DNA of 64,000 bases, from the NCBI RefSeq assembly GCF_004791585.1, contig NZ_SRUU01000021.1, positions 1 to 64,000 on the forward strand, written 5' to 3'. Positions 24,769 to 33,860 of the stretch are shown one piece after another. This DNA comes from Mesorhizobium sp. M1C.F.Ca.ET.210.01.1.1 (lineage in GTDB: Bacteria > Pseudomonadota > Alphaproteobacteria > Rhizobiales > Rhizobiaceae). Position numbers and translations under genes: made by a program. How positions within the stretch are numbered: position 1 is the stretch's first letter; each line of letters starts with the position of its first letter. Below the pieces are notes generated by a model. The model saw only the letters and a list, made by a program, of their open reading frames with translations. It was not told the DNA's origin and did no database searches.

Positions 24769-25218
24769 GTGAAAAAATTGTCCAACATCGACGACAAGAC
24801 TGCAATCGAGCTGACCGCCGACATTGTTTCGGCCTATGTAGGCAACAACCCGCTCCCCGCCTCCGGCCTGCCTGATCTGATCGCCAGCGTCAGCGCATCG
24901 GTGCGCAAGCTCGCCGCCGGCGGCGCCGTCAAGGAAAGCGCGCCGCTGACGCCGGCCGTGAATCCGAAGCGTTCGGTATTCCCCGATCACATCATTTGCC
25001 TCGAGGACGGAAAGAAGTTCAAGTCGCTGAAGCGGCACCTGTCGACCGACCATGGGCTGACGCCGGACGAATACCGCGCCAAATGGGGCCTGCCGGCCGA
25101 CTATCCGATGGTGGCGCCCAGCTACTCGGCCACTCGCTCGGCACTTGCCAAGTCCTCCGGCCTCGGCCGCAAGCCGGCCGCGGATTCCGGCAAGGGAAAG
25201 CGCAAGGCCAAGACCTGA
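24769..25218 (+). CDS. MucR/Ros family transcriptional regulator
   Basis: A 149-residue MucR/Ros protein. N-terminal TAIELTADIVSAYVGNN is the oligomerisation region; the DNA-binding part is CLEDGKKFKSLKRHL, then STDHGLTPDEYRAKWGL. The zinc-finger second ligand is Asp, not Cys (CxxD), as in some Mesorhizobium Ros homologues that fold with other ligands or without zinc. MucR proteins silence AT-rich genes and control exopolysaccharide and symbiosis functions. The start is uncertain: GTG 24769, or TTG 24778 with AGAGGG 8 bases upstream. Confidence 0.92.
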   Translation: MKKLSNIDDKTAIELTADIVSAYVGNNPLPASGLPDLIASVSASVRKLAAGGAVKESAPLTPAVNPKRSVFPDHIICLEDGKKFKSLKRHLSTDHGLTPDEYRAKWGLPADYPMVAPSYSATRSALAKSSGLGRKPAADSGKGKRKAKT

Positions 25219-25228
25219 GGCCGGCGGC

Positions 25229-25579
25229 ATGCTGCCTGCAACGAACGACGCCAAGCCGGCGGCCGACCGTTTGGCCACGCTCGACGCATTGCGCCGCAGG
25301 GTGGCCAACCAGTCTTCCGCGGACGCCCGCGAGGGGGTCGAGGCGCGGCGGATCCTGTTTTCGCTGGGCATGCCGACCGCCAATCTGCGCGCCGCACTCG
25401 ACGCGCTCGACAATTTCGAGCGCGCCATCGTCGAGCATGACGATCGGCTGATCCTCGAGGCACGACGGCTGAGATGCCTCGCCGTCCTGGATGGCATCAT
25501 CGGGGGGATAAACAGACGCGCCGTGCGCACCACAAGTCCACGAAAAGGGCTTGGCGGTTTACCGTCCGGAATTGCATGA
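25229..25579 (+). CDS. Hypothetical protein ending in repeat-derived sequence
   Basis: A 116-residue, Ala/Arg/Asp-rich helical protein (ADRLATLDALRRRVANQSS, then LDALDNFERAIVEHDDRL). ATG 25229 is 10 bases after mucR. The final ~10 codons run through a fragment of repeat family B (GTCCGGAATTGC near 25567), so the original C terminus may have been replaced. No family was recognised. Confidence 0.5.
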   Translation: MLPATNDAKPAADRLATLDALRRRVANQSSADAREGVEARRILFSLGMPTANLRAALDALDNFERAIVEHDDRLILEARRLRCLAVLDGIIGGINRRAVRTTSPRKGLGGLPSGIA

Positions 25580-25625
25580 AGGCAGATACCCGGTTGGCGA
25601 TAAGGCCGACCCGCCCTGGCCGTCA

Positions 25626-25820
25626 TCAATCGCGCGGCGGCGTATGCGCCTCGAGTCCGCGGCGATCCTGCTCCGCGGCCAGGCTTTCCGCCTCGACGGC
25701 CGTCATCTCCAGAAAATAGACAAGCATCTGATAGCGGGTGCGTGGAAGCATCGTTGCTAACTTGCGAGCAGTCTCCGCGACGTATCTCAGCATGCGCAGA
25801 TCGTTGGCCGCCTCGCCCAT
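25626..25820 (-). CDS. Small hypothetical protein
   Basis: A 64-residue helical protein (ANDLRMLRYVAETARKLATM, then YQMLVYFLEMTAVEAESLA). An AGGAG site lies 7 bases before the ATG. It has no signal peptide and looks like a cytosolic helical dimer. I recognise the style as a rhizobial conserved hypothetical but cannot name a family. Confidence 0.6.
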   Translation of the reverse strand: MGEAANDLRMLRYVAETARKLATMLPRTRYQMLVYFLEMTAVEAESLAAEQDRRGLEAHTPPRD

Positions 25821-26114
25821 CGTCAGCTCCTGACCCGGTCAAATTATTGTTGGCGCCACCGCACGACTCACGGCGCATTGATAGATTCACAGGATCGAGC
25901 CAAAACTGAAATCAATTTTCGATAAGCATCACGCCTGGCCCAACAGATTTCAGTACCTTGTTTGGGTGGTATCGATGTCTGCCACACAAATATACGCTCA
26001 CGCGAAACTTGCGGTGTCTTGGTTGGCTGGTTTCGTCTTTCCGCGTCAGAACAGTCATTGTCAGCTGATTGGCGGCAGCGGGCCGGGGCCGAACGGCCAC
26101 GGCCGCCGTGTTGC

Positions 26115-26792
26115 TCAGTCCTTATAGGCGGAACAGAAGGCAGGCGGGTTGTCGCTGCCGATCATGGCGCAGCCTCGCTTGATCTCGTCGATCATCATGC
26201 TGCACGCGTTCTGTCCGTTGCAGGGCGGATGTGTCGCCGGCGATACCTGGATGCATTGCGAGACATATTGGTCCGACTTCGCCTTGCCGGCCGATTGCAC
26301 GCACGGCCGCGCGTCGTTCTGGCTTGCCTTGGCAGGAGCGGCCCCAGCCGTCGCAGGCTTGGCGCCAGGGGCTGCGGGCTTGGCGCCGCCGGCGGTTTGC
26401 GGCACGCAGGAGAGGTCGCCTTCCGGACATTGCAACTGGTGCTGCAACTGCGCCAGCCGGGCCTGGGTCAGTTCCGCCTTGCAGGTTTCGACCAGGCTCG
26501 AATACACCGAGCCGTCGGCATAGGGCTTGGTGCGGAAAGCGCATTCCTTGTCGCGGAACGGGATCCAGGCGCGCTGCGCGTCGCGAAGGCGCTGTTGGTC
26601 GGCGGGTGCGAGGTGTCCCGACAGCGCCTTGTAGGCGGCGTTGAGCGCGGCGTCGGCCGAGGCCGTGTCCTTAGCCGTGCAGGTGGCGAGGTCGGCCTGC
26701 GTCTTCGCCGCCGCGCAGTCCGTCGCTGCCGAATGGGCCGCGGGCGTGGTGAGAAGCACAGCGAGGCCGGCGGCGTGGAGCAATCGCTTCAT
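26115..26792 (-). CDS. Periplasmic LprI/DUF1311-type protein
   Basis: A 225-residue protein with a signal peptide (cleavage near AHS-AAT, about 22). The DUF1311 core includes CAAAKTQADLATCTAKD, LNAAYKALSGHLAPADQQRL, and AQRAWIPFRDKECAF. This domain is found in lysozyme inhibitors such as LprI. A Pro/Ala linker (about 135-160) joins a second Cys-rich domain (CVQSAGK, CIQV, PCNGQNAC, GCAMIG). It may act in envelope defence (inference). ATG 26792 was chosen because the signal peptide starts there. Confidence 0.8.
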   Translation of the reverse strand: MKRLLHAAGLAVLLTTPAAHSAATDCAAAKTQADLATCTAKDTASADAALNAAYKALSGHLAPADQQRLRDAQRAWIPFRDKECAFRTKPYADGSVYSSLVETCKAELTQARLAQLQHQLQCPEGDLSCVPQTAGGAKPAAPGAKPATAGAAPAKASQNDARPCVQSAGKAKSDQYVSQCIQVSPATHPPCNGQNACSMMIDEIKRGCAMIGSDNPPAFCSAYKD

Positions 26793-27393
26793 TGAAGGCA
26801 CCTCATGATGTCTGCAAGCCCGCCGCTCCCGCCAGCATAGGTTGAGACGATGGCAGCAATCAACGTCAAACCGGTGACGTGGCAAGCAAAGTGTGAGCAG
26901 GTGGTGACCGACGGAAGCGGCGCACAGTCTCCCCAGCGGGGCGAGATGCTCGGTCCACCCTCCGTAGCTGCTGCGCAGTTGCTGCGGAGCACGGGCAGGG
27001 CAGAGCATGGGCGCTGTCCCGCCGGCCTCTCAGTCATTCACAGGCGATGCCTGAGATTGCTTCCGGTATCAATCTGGATCAGCAGGTGTTGCGTCGCGCG
27101 TGCCGGCCCGCCGACCTTCTCTCCCGCGAGGCGGGAGATTGGCAGTGCCGGCGCCGTACTGTCCTCGAACAGGACCACCTGCGTCGCCAGCGCTGCCGTC
27201 GTGGCGACCTGGAAGAAGATGAAGGCGAGGGCGAAATTGCGGATCACGGGGCCCCAAACGCTCCAGCCGGCAACTAGTTCCAGTTCTGCGGGACTTTGTC
27301 GGGCTTTGCCGGATGGCCGCGGACTGCGCGCGGCGAGTCTCATCCGCCGCCTGGCTCTTGCGGAGCGCCGATGTCCCGTGCAAAAGCCCGGCC
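26793..27393. other. Long intergenic region with diverged repeat C
   Basis: About 600 bases between the divergent LprI-type and ABC-F genes. Positions 26926-27032 resemble repeat C (20330-20437), with CTCCCC/GGGGAG and GGGCAGGGCAGAGC boxes. A second palindrome CTCCCGCGAGGCGGGAG lies near 27120-27136. The minus-strand ORF at 27038-27343 crosses this palindrome and is not supported. Confidence 0.4.
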
Positions 27394-29271
27394 ATGCTTA
27401 TCATCAACGACCTCTCGCTGCGCATGGCGGGGCGCCTGCTTCTCGACCATGCCTCGCTGACCTTGCCGGCCGGCACCAAGGCCGGTCTCGTCGGGCGCAA
27501 CGGCACCGGCAAGACCACGCTGTTCAAGGCGATCACCGGCGACTTTCCGTCCGAGACCGGCTCGATCAGCCTGCCGAAGAACACCCGCATCGGCCAGGTG
27601 GCGCAGGAGGCGCCGGGCACCGAGGAGCCGCTGATCGAGATCGTGCTCAAGGCCGATGTCGAGCGTCAGGCATTGCTCGAAGAGGAAAAGACCGCCACCG
27701 ATCCGCATCGCATCGCGGAGATCCACACGCGGCTCGCCGACATCGACGCGCACTCGGCCGAGTCCCGCGCCGCCACCATCCTGGCCGGCCTCGGTTTCGA
27801 CGACGCCGCGCAGAAGCGTCCAGCCTCGTCCTTCTCCGGCGGTTGGCGCATGCGCGTCGCGCTGGCGGCCGTGCTGTTCTCGGAGCCCGACCTTCTGCTG
27901 CTCGACGAACCGACCAACTATCTCGACCTCGAAGGCACGCTGTGGCTGGAGAACTACGTCGCCAAATACCCGCACACCGTGCTCTTGATCTCGCACGACC
28001 GCGACCTGCTCAACCGCGCCGTCAACTCGATCGTCCATCTCGATCAGAAGAAGCTGACCTTCTGGCGCGGCGGCTACGACCAGTTCGAGCGCCAGCTCAC
28101 CGAGCAGCGCGAATTGCAGGAGAAGAGCCGCGTCAAGCAGGAAGCGCAGCGCAAGCATATGGAATCCTTCGTCGAGCGCTTCCGTGCCAAGGCTTCGAAG
28201 GCGAGGCAAGCGCAGTCGCGCCTCAAGGCGCTGGAGAAGCTGAAGCCGATCGCCGCTATCGTGAATGACACGGTGCGGCCGTTCTCGTTCCCCGAGCCGG
28301 TGAAGACGGTGGCGTCGCCGATCGTGGCGCTCAACGGCGTCAATGTCGGTTATGCCGAGAACAATCCGGTGCTGAAGAAGATGACGCTGCGCATCGATGC
28401 CGACGACCGCATCGCGCTGCTTGGCGCCAATGGCAACGGCAAGTCGACCTTCGCCAAGCTGCTCGCCGGCCGCCTGAAGGGCGAGACCGGCACGATGACC
28501 GTCGCGCCGGGGCTGAAGGTGGCGATCTTCGCCCAGCACCAGCTCGACGATCTGCGGCCCGAGGAAAGCGCCTACGAGCATGTGCGCCGGCTGATGCCCG
28601 ATGCGCCGGAAGCCAAGGTGCGCGCCCGCGTCGCCCAGTTCGGCCTGTCGACCGAGAAGATGAACACTGCCGCCAGGGACCTCTCCGGCGGCGAGAAGGC
28701 GCGCCTTTTGATGGGCCTTTCGGCCTTCGAGGGACCGAACCTGTTCATCCTCGACGAACCGACCAACCATCTCGACATCGACAGCCGTGAATCGCTGATC
28801 CATGCCCTCAACGATTTTCCGGGCGCGGTGATCCTGATCTCGCACGACCGGCACCTGCTGGAGGCCACGGCCGACCGGCTCTGGCTGGTCAAGGACGGCG
28901 CGGTCAATCCCTATGACGGCGACCTCGAGGACTATAAAACGCTGGTCACCGGCGTCTCCTCCAACCGCCGCGAGCAGAAGGAAGCGGACAAGACGTCGAA
29001 GGCCGACCGCCGCCGCGAGGCCGCCGCTCGGCGCTCGGCGCTCGAGCCTTTAGCCAAGGAGATCCGCGCCACCGAGGCGCTGATGGACCGCATCCGCAAG
29101 CGCATCGACCTGATCGAGGACGAGCTCGCCAACCCGGCGATCTACGAGAAGGACCCCTCGACCGCGACGCGGCTGGCCAAGGAGCGCTCGCAGCTGGCCC
29201 ACACACTGGCGCAGAACGAGGACAAGTGGCTGACCATGTCTGCGGAGTATGAGGAGGGGATCGCTGAGTAG
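27394..29271 (+). CDS. ABC-F family ATPase (Uup/YheS-like)
   Basis: A 625-residue protein with two ABC domains and no membrane segments. Walker A motifs are GRNGTGKTT (about 35) and GANGNGKST (about 345); signatures are SSFSGGWRMR and RDLSGGEKAR; Walker B motifs LLLLDEPTN and LFILDEPTN are each followed by a SHDR His switch. The linker between them is charged and helical; a C-terminal coiled coil (about 535-620) resembles Uup. ABC-F proteins act on ribosomes, not as transporters. ATG 27394 was chosen. Confidence 0.93.
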   Translation: MLIINDLSLRMAGRLLLDHASLTLPAGTKAGLVGRNGTGKTTLFKAITGDFPSETGSISLPKNTRIGQVAQEAPGTEEPLIEIVLKADVERQALLEEEKTATDPHRIAEIHTRLADIDAHSAESRAATILAGLGFDDAAQKRPASSFSGGWRMRVALAAVLFSEPDLLLLDEPTNYLDLEGTLWLENYVAKYPHTVLLISHDRDLLNRAVNSIVHLDQKKLTFWRGGYDQFERQLTEQRELQEKSRVKQEAQRKHMESFVERFRAKASKARQAQSRLKALEKLKPIAAIVNDTVRPFSFPEPVKTVASPIVALNGVNVGYAENNPVLKKMTLRIDADDRIALLGANGNGKSTFAKLLAGRLKGETGTMTVAPGLKVAIFAQHQLDDLRPEESAYEHVRRLMPDAPEAKVRARVAQFGLSTEKMNTAARDLSGGEKARLLMGLSAFEGPNLFILDEPTNHLDIDSRESLIHALNDFPGAVILISHDRHLLEATADRLWLVKDGAVNPYDGDLEDYKTLVTGVSSNRREQKEADKTSKADRRREAAARRSALEPLAKEIRATEALMDRIRKRIDLIEDELANPAIYEKDPSTATRLAKERSQLAHTLAQNEDKWLTMSAEYEEGIAE

Positions 29272-29295
29272 GGGAGAAGGAGAGGCGCTGAGCTT

Positions 29296-31017
29296 CTACC
29301 CCGCCAGCCTCACCTCCACCGCTTGCGCCCGCGCCAGGCAGCGCTCCTGGTCGCGCGGGCGGCCTATCTCGGCGTAGCGCGCGGCGGCCTCGCGTAACAA
29401 CGCCGACGCCTGGTCGCTTTCGCCGCGCGCCTGGCGATGCACGCCACGCGCTTCCCAGACGGCGGCGACCCACGGTCCGCCCTGCCACATGCCGGCCAAC
29501 CGCTCGGCCTCGTCGATACGCCGGCTCGCCTGGTCGAGCTCGCCGGCCTCGGCCAGCGCGATCGAGGACGCCACGCGAAAGCCCATCGAGCAGGGCTGGC
29601 AGGTGCATTTTTCGGCGAGCCGGCGATCGCCTTGCCGGATCGCCTCCATCGCCTGCGATTGGGTCGCCGCAGCCTCGACGGCCAGCGCCTGGAAGCGGAT
29701 CAGCAGATGCGGGGCGAGCCACGTGGATCCGGCAAGGCGCAATCCCTTCTGCAGCAGCCGGCCGGCGCGCCATTTCTGGCCGCGCGCCAACGCGATTTCG
29801 CCAAGCCGATGCAGCGCCAGCGCCTCGCCGAAGGAGGCACCCGTTTCGGCGCTGAGCTGGGCCGCGTTGACGAGCAGCTCCTCTGCCGCCGTGAGCCGGC
29901 CGGAGAACAGTTCAGCCTCGCCGAGGATCAGCGAGGCAAGCACGCGGCCGGGCACCGATCCGGCGGCCTCGGCGATGCCGAGAAGCTCGCGCGCCGCCCT
30001 GGCCATCTGCTCATGGCCGCCGGCCCGATAGAGGCAGAATTCCGCCAGGCACAGATGCCCGTCGAAGACGTTGGAGGCAACGCTCGGCGCGCCACGAACC
30101 CAGTCGACGAATTCGGACTGGAAAAGCTCCTGCCATTGCCCCTGCATGTGCGCGGCGAGCCCGATCAGCGCGCTTGCCTCGCCGACCTCGCGCCCGAGTT
30201 CGGCGGCGATCGCCAGCGTGCGCGCTTCCGTGCCCTTGCGGCCGGCATCGCCGAAGTCGCCGCTGTTGAGCTGGATGATGCCCCAGGCCAGAAGCCCGCG
30301 CACGCGCTCGGCGATCCCGGTCGGCTGCGCCCCGCCGAGCGCCAGCGCCTTCTCGTAGATGGCGACAGTCGCCGCCTGCGGGCCGACGCCGAGATCGACG
30401 CGCAGGCTTTCGCGCAGCCGCTCGAATTGCCGCACGACCTCGCCGCGATTGCCGGCGTCGAGGGATGCCTGCATCAGCGCCCGCGCGGCGCGTTCGTCGG
30501 CGGGATCGACCGCCAGCAACCGCTCCCAGAGACCGGCCGCCTCGAGCAGGCGCACATAAAGCTCGCGCAGCCGCTGGCGCGGCTCGTCCGCCCACTCCGC
30601 GTAGCGGTCTTCCGGCAGCAATTCGCCGCCGTAGCGCCGGGCGGCCCGTTCCGTGGCCGCGCGATCGTTGGCCTGCAGCGCCGCCGTCGCCTCGGCCTCG
30701 AACAAAGCAGCGTCGACGGCAAGCTCCGCGCCCGGCGCCAGCGCCACGATCTCGCCGTCGAGGGCGATGATGTCATGCGCGCCGAGCGCGCGCCGGGTGA
30801 AGTGGACGGCCTTGCGCAGATTGCCGGCTGCCGCCTCGGGCTCGAGATCGGGCCACAGCGCGTCCATCACCTGCTCGCGGTGCAGCCGGTGGCGCCGGGC
30901 CAGCGCCAGCAGTTTGACCAGCGTCACGCTGCTCGTGCGCCGCCACGTCGCCGCGGAAGCCGCGCGTCCATCGACGGACACGCGGAACTGGCCAAGCAGA
31001 TCCACCTCTACACGCAT
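29296..31017 (-). CDS. BTAD-domain transcriptional regulator with TPR region
   Basis: A 573-residue protein in SARP/AfsR style. The N-terminal OmpR-type winged helix comes first (1-90: LLGQFRVSVDGRAA, WPDLEPEAAAGNLRKAVHF). A bacterial transcriptional activation domain follows (about 95-240, DRYAEWADEPRQRLRELYV), then a long TPR-like helical region (about 250-570) with ALARGQKWRAGRLLQKG-type repeats. It has no NB-ARC ATPase. It is divergent from the peroxiredoxin-SRPBCC-flavoprotein operon and is its probable regulator. SARP-type activators are best known in actinomycetes. Confidence 0.85.
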   Translation of the reverse strand: MRVEVDLLGQFRVSVDGRAASAATWRRTSSVTLVKLLALARRHRLHREQVMDALWPDLEPEAAAGNLRKAVHFTRRALGAHDIIALDGEIVALAPGAELAVDAALFEAEATAALQANDRAATERAARRYGGELLPEDRYAEWADEPRQRLRELYVRLLEAAGLWERLLAVDPADERAARALMQASLDAGNRGEVVRQFERLRESLRVDLGVGPQAATVAIYEKALALGGAQPTGIAERVRGLLAWGIIQLNSGDFGDAGRKGTEARTLAIAAELGREVGEASALIGLAAHMQGQWQELFQSEFVDWVRGAPSVASNVFDGHLCLAEFCLYRAGGHEQMARAARELLGIAEAAGSVPGRVLASLILGEAELFSGRLTAAEELLVNAAQLSAETGASFGEALALHRLGEIALARGQKWRAGRLLQKGLRLAGSTWLAPHLLIRFQALAVEAAATQSQAMEAIRQGDRRLAEKCTCQPCSMGFRVASSIALAEAGELDQASRRIDEAERLAGMWQGGPWVAAVWEARGVHRQARGESDQASALLREAAARYAEIGRPRDQERCLARAQAVEVRLAG

Positions 31018-31165
31018 GTCGTCTCCCCAGGTCCCCGGCCCACCATAATCCTGCTTCGGCCCCGATTGAAAGGGGCGGCACAGGCGGAGCGCGTTCGGGG
31101 AACGGTGGAGGAACGCCGGCCGGTCAGTATGGGCGCGTCAACCCATTCATAGAGGAGAACTCACC

Positions 31166-31828
31166 ATGTCCATCCGCATCAACGACACCGCTCCGGACTT
31201 CGAAGCCGAAACGACCGAAGGCCATATCAGCTTCCATTCATGGCTCGGCGACTCCTGGGGCGTCCTCTTCTCCCACCCCAAGGATTTCACCCCGATCTGC
31301 ACCACCGAGCTCGGCTACATGGCCAAGCTCAAGCCTGAATTCGACAAGCGCAACGTCAAGGTCATCGGGCTCAGCGTCGACCCCGTCGACCGGCACCAGA
31401 GCTGGGCTATGGACATCAAGGAGACGCAAGGCCACGCGCCGAACTACCCGATGATCGGCGACCCGACGCTTGCGATCTCCAAGCTCTACGACATGCTGCC
31501 GGCGACTGTCGGCGACACGTCGGAGGGCCGCACCGCGGCCGACAACCAGACGGTGCGCAACGTCTACGTCATCGGGCCCGACAAGAAGGTCAAGCTGCTG
31601 ATCTCCTATCCGATGACCACCGGCCGCAACTTCGACGAGATCCTGCGCGTCATCGATTCCCTGCAGCTCACCGCGAAACACCGGGTCGCGACGCCGGTCA
31701 ACTGGCGGCAGGGCGAGGACGTCGTCATCGCCGGTTCGGTGTCGAACGACGAGGCGGCCAAGATCTACCCGAACGGATGGAAGGCGCCAAAGCCCTACAT
31801 CCGCATCGTCCCGCAGCCGCACGCCTGA
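31166..31828 (+). CDS. 1-Cys peroxiredoxin (Prx6 type)
   Basis: A 220-residue AhpC/TSA protein. Peroxidatic Cys45 lies in HPKDFTPICTTELG; no second resolving Cys is visible, and the long C-terminal domain (about 160-220, PVNWRQGEDVVI) is that of Prx6. It reduces peroxides using thiols. ATG 31166 has GGAGAA upstream. It is the first gene of the operon that diverges from the BTAD regulator, 149 bases away. Confidence 0.95.
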   Translation: MSIRINDTAPDFEAETTEGHISFHSWLGDSWGVLFSHPKDFTPICTTELGYMAKLKPEFDKRNVKVIGLSVDPVDRHQSWAMDIKETQGHAPNYPMIGDPTLAISKLYDMLPATVGDTSEGRTAADNQTVRNVYVIGPDKKVKLLISYPMTTGRNFDEILRVIDSLQLTAKHRVATPVNWRQGEDVVIAGSVSNDEAAKIYPNGWKAPKPYIRIVPQPHA

Positions 31829-31912
31829 GCCGCGGCCGCCTGAGCCGCGGCCGGGGAGCGGCGAGACCCTTCCCGGCCGCGTGCCCAAGAACCATTGGAG
31901 GAGCTGACCGCA

Positions 31913-32341
31913 ATGACCGTGCACTACAGCAAGCCCGCCATCGCCCTCTTCGACACCACGCCGGAGCGGCTGTTCCAATATATGAGCGCCGGCAACCACC
32001 GGCATATGGCCTTCAAGAGCCACCGGCTTGCCGGCGTGGCCGGCAACATCGTCACCCTCGACGCCGAGGTCTATAATCCGGACGGGACCACCTTCGCCAT
32101 GCAGGTCGAGCACAGGCTGGACCCGCCGCGCGGCATCGAGACCAGGCTCACCGGCGGCGCCTTCGACGGCGCGCGATTCACCCACAGGTACACGCCGATG
32201 GGCGGCAGGACCAAGGTGGACCTGGAGGGCGACTTCCCGGCGCTGCCCGGCATGAGCGATGCCGACACGCTGACAATGATCGACGGCTTCTTCAGCGTCA
32301 TCTTCGCCGAGGACGCCGCCACGCTCCGGCACCGGTCATAG
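31913..32341 (+). CDS. SRPBCC-fold protein
   Basis: A 142-residue START/SRPBCC-like protein: FDTTPERLFQYMSAGNHRHM, a beta-rich middle with EHRLDPPRGIETRLTGG, and a C-terminal helix TLTMIDGFFSVIFAED. A hydrophobic-ligand cavity is expected. The ligand is unknown. ATG 31913 follows GGAGGAG. It lies between a peroxiredoxin and a flavoprotein, which hints at a redox or lipid-oxidation task (inference). Confidence 0.7.
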   Translation: MTVHYSKPAIALFDTTPERLFQYMSAGNHRHMAFKSHRLAGVAGNIVTLDAEVYNPDGTTFAMQVEHRLDPPRGIETRLTGGAFDGARFTHRYTPMGGRTKVDLEGDFPALPGMSDADTLTMIDGFFSVIFAEDAATLRHRS

Positions 32342-32392
32342 GGAGCTCCGGCTACGACGCGCGTCACTCCAGGCAAACAACGAGAGGATACC

Positions 32393-33535
32393 ATGAACAC
32401 TTCCAACAAGCCGCGCGTCCTCGTCCTTGGGGCGGGCTTTGGCGGCCTCGAACTCACCAGCCTGCTGTCCGAGACCTTCGGTGCCAGCATCGACGTCACC
32501 TTGATCGACAAGAGCGACGCCTTCATCTTCGGCTTTTCCAAGCTCGACGTCATGTTCGGCCACAAGACCGCGGACCAGGTGCGCCTGCCTTATTCCAACT
32601 ATGCCAAGCCGGGCGTGCGCCTGCTCAGGCAGACGATCACGTCGATCGATCCGGAGCGGCGGCGCGTCACCACCGATGCCGGCGTTCACGAGGCCGATTT
32701 CCTGGTCGTGGCGCTTGGCGCCGACTACGATTTCGACGCCACGCCCGGGCTCGCCGGCGCCAACGAATTCTACACCGTCGCCGGCGCTGAGCGCCTGCGC
32801 GACGCACTGCCCACCTTCACCAGGGGGAGGGCGCTGGTCGGGGTCTGCGGGGCGCCCTACAAATGCCCGCCGGCGCCCAGCGAATGCGCGCTCATGCTGC
32901 ACGACTATCTGGTCAAGCGCGGCGTGCGCGGCGACTGCGAGATCAACTTCGTGCTGCCGTTGCCGAGCCCGGTGCCGCCGTCGCCGGAAACCTCGCGCGC
33001 GCTGGTCGCCGCCTTCGTCGAGCGCAACATCGGCTTCATTCCGGGCCGCCGCGTCGCGTCCATCGACAATGCGCGGAAGGTGGCGATCCTCGACGACGGG
33101 GTGGAGATGCAGTTCGACCTGTTCCTCGGCGTGCCCAGGCACCGCGTGCCCGACGTGGTGATTGCCAGCGGCATGACCGAGAATGGCTGGATCACGGTCA
33201 ATCCGCGGACCTTGGAGACCAGCTATGCCGGCGTCTATGCAGTGGGCGACGGCGCCAACACCGGTACGCCGAAGGCCGGCGTCTTCGCTGAGGGCGCCGC
33301 GCGCGCCGTCGCCAGCGACCTGATCGTGAAGCTCACCAACAGCGGCACGGCCAAAAAGTATGACGGCTTCGGCACCTGCTACATCGAGTTCGGCGGCGGC
33401 CGCATCGGCAAGGTCGAGGTCGATTTCTTCTCCGGCCCGAAGCCGACCGGCACCTACCACGAAGCCTCGCTCGCGCTGCGCGCCGACAAGGAGCATTTCG
33501 GATCCAGCCGTCGCGCGCGCTGGTTCGGGATGTGA
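32393..33535 (+). CDS. FAD-dependent oxidoreductase (SQR/FCSD-like)
   Basis: A 380-residue two-dinucleotide-fold flavoprotein. GAGFGGLE (13-20) binds FAD; YAVGDGANTGTPKAG (about 282-296) is the second FAD contact. GAPYKCPPAPSE (Cys158) and GTCYIEFGGG (Cys329) match the two cysteine regions of sulfide:quinone reductases and flavocytochrome c sulfide dehydrogenases. A further Cys152 and Cys165 are present. Whether it oxidises sulfide is uncertain, because many paralogues do not. It is the third gene of the peroxiredoxin operon. Confidence 0.85.
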   Translation: MNTSNKPRVLVLGAGFGGLELTSLLSETFGASIDVTLIDKSDAFIFGFSKLDVMFGHKTADQVRLPYSNYAKPGVRLLRQTITSIDPERRRVTTDAGVHEADFLVVALGADYDFDATPGLAGANEFYTVAGAERLRDALPTFTRGRALVGVCGAPYKCPPAPSECALMLHDYLVKRGVRGDCEINFVLPLPSPVPPSPETSRALVAAFVERNIGFIPGRRVASIDNARKVAILDDGVEMQFDLFLGVPRHRVPDVVIASGMTENGWITVNPRTLETSYAGVYAVGDGANTGTPKAGVFAEGAARAVASDLIVKLTNSGTAKKYDGFGTCYIEFGGGRIGKVEVDFFSGPKPTGTYHEASLALRADKEHFGSSRRARWFGM

Positions 33536-33546
33536 GGGGGGCCTTT

Positions 33547-33728
33547 CCTTCTCCGCTAGTGGGAGAAGGTGGATCGGCGCGAAGCGCCGAGACGGATGAG
33601 GGGTTCTGGAAGGAACGCGGGGTTAGAAAGGCAAGGATTTACAAGCGCTTGCGTTGTAAGTGCCTCACTCCGTCCAACACCCCTCATCCGACCGAGCTTC
33701 GCTCGGCCACCTTCACAAGGGGAGAAGG
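33547..33728. repeat. Full-length repeat family A element
   Basis: A 182-bp element with ends CCTTCTCC and GGAGAAGG, inner hairpins (GCGCGAAGCGC; GAGCTTCGCTC) and GGATGAGGGG / ACCCCTCATCC boxes. It fills most of the 325-base gap between the flavoprotein and the molybdopterin oxidoreductase. It is the intergenic counterpart of the element inside the EamA gene. Confidence 0.88.
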
Positions 33729-33860
33729 GGAGGCAGTTGCAACGCCTCGCAAAGAACATCCTGCCTTCACCCCGCCGCGCAGCACATCCTCGCAAGCCAG
33801 CACTAATCCGCGCCCAACCTGGACCTACACGCCGCGCCTGAAAGCCGCTAGACAGGCGCC

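Noticed and set aside
27038..27343. Minus-strand ORF of 101 residues upstream of the ABC-F gene
   Set aside because: It crosses a repeat palindrome, has no clear ribosome site and its composition looks like non-coding high-GC sequence.
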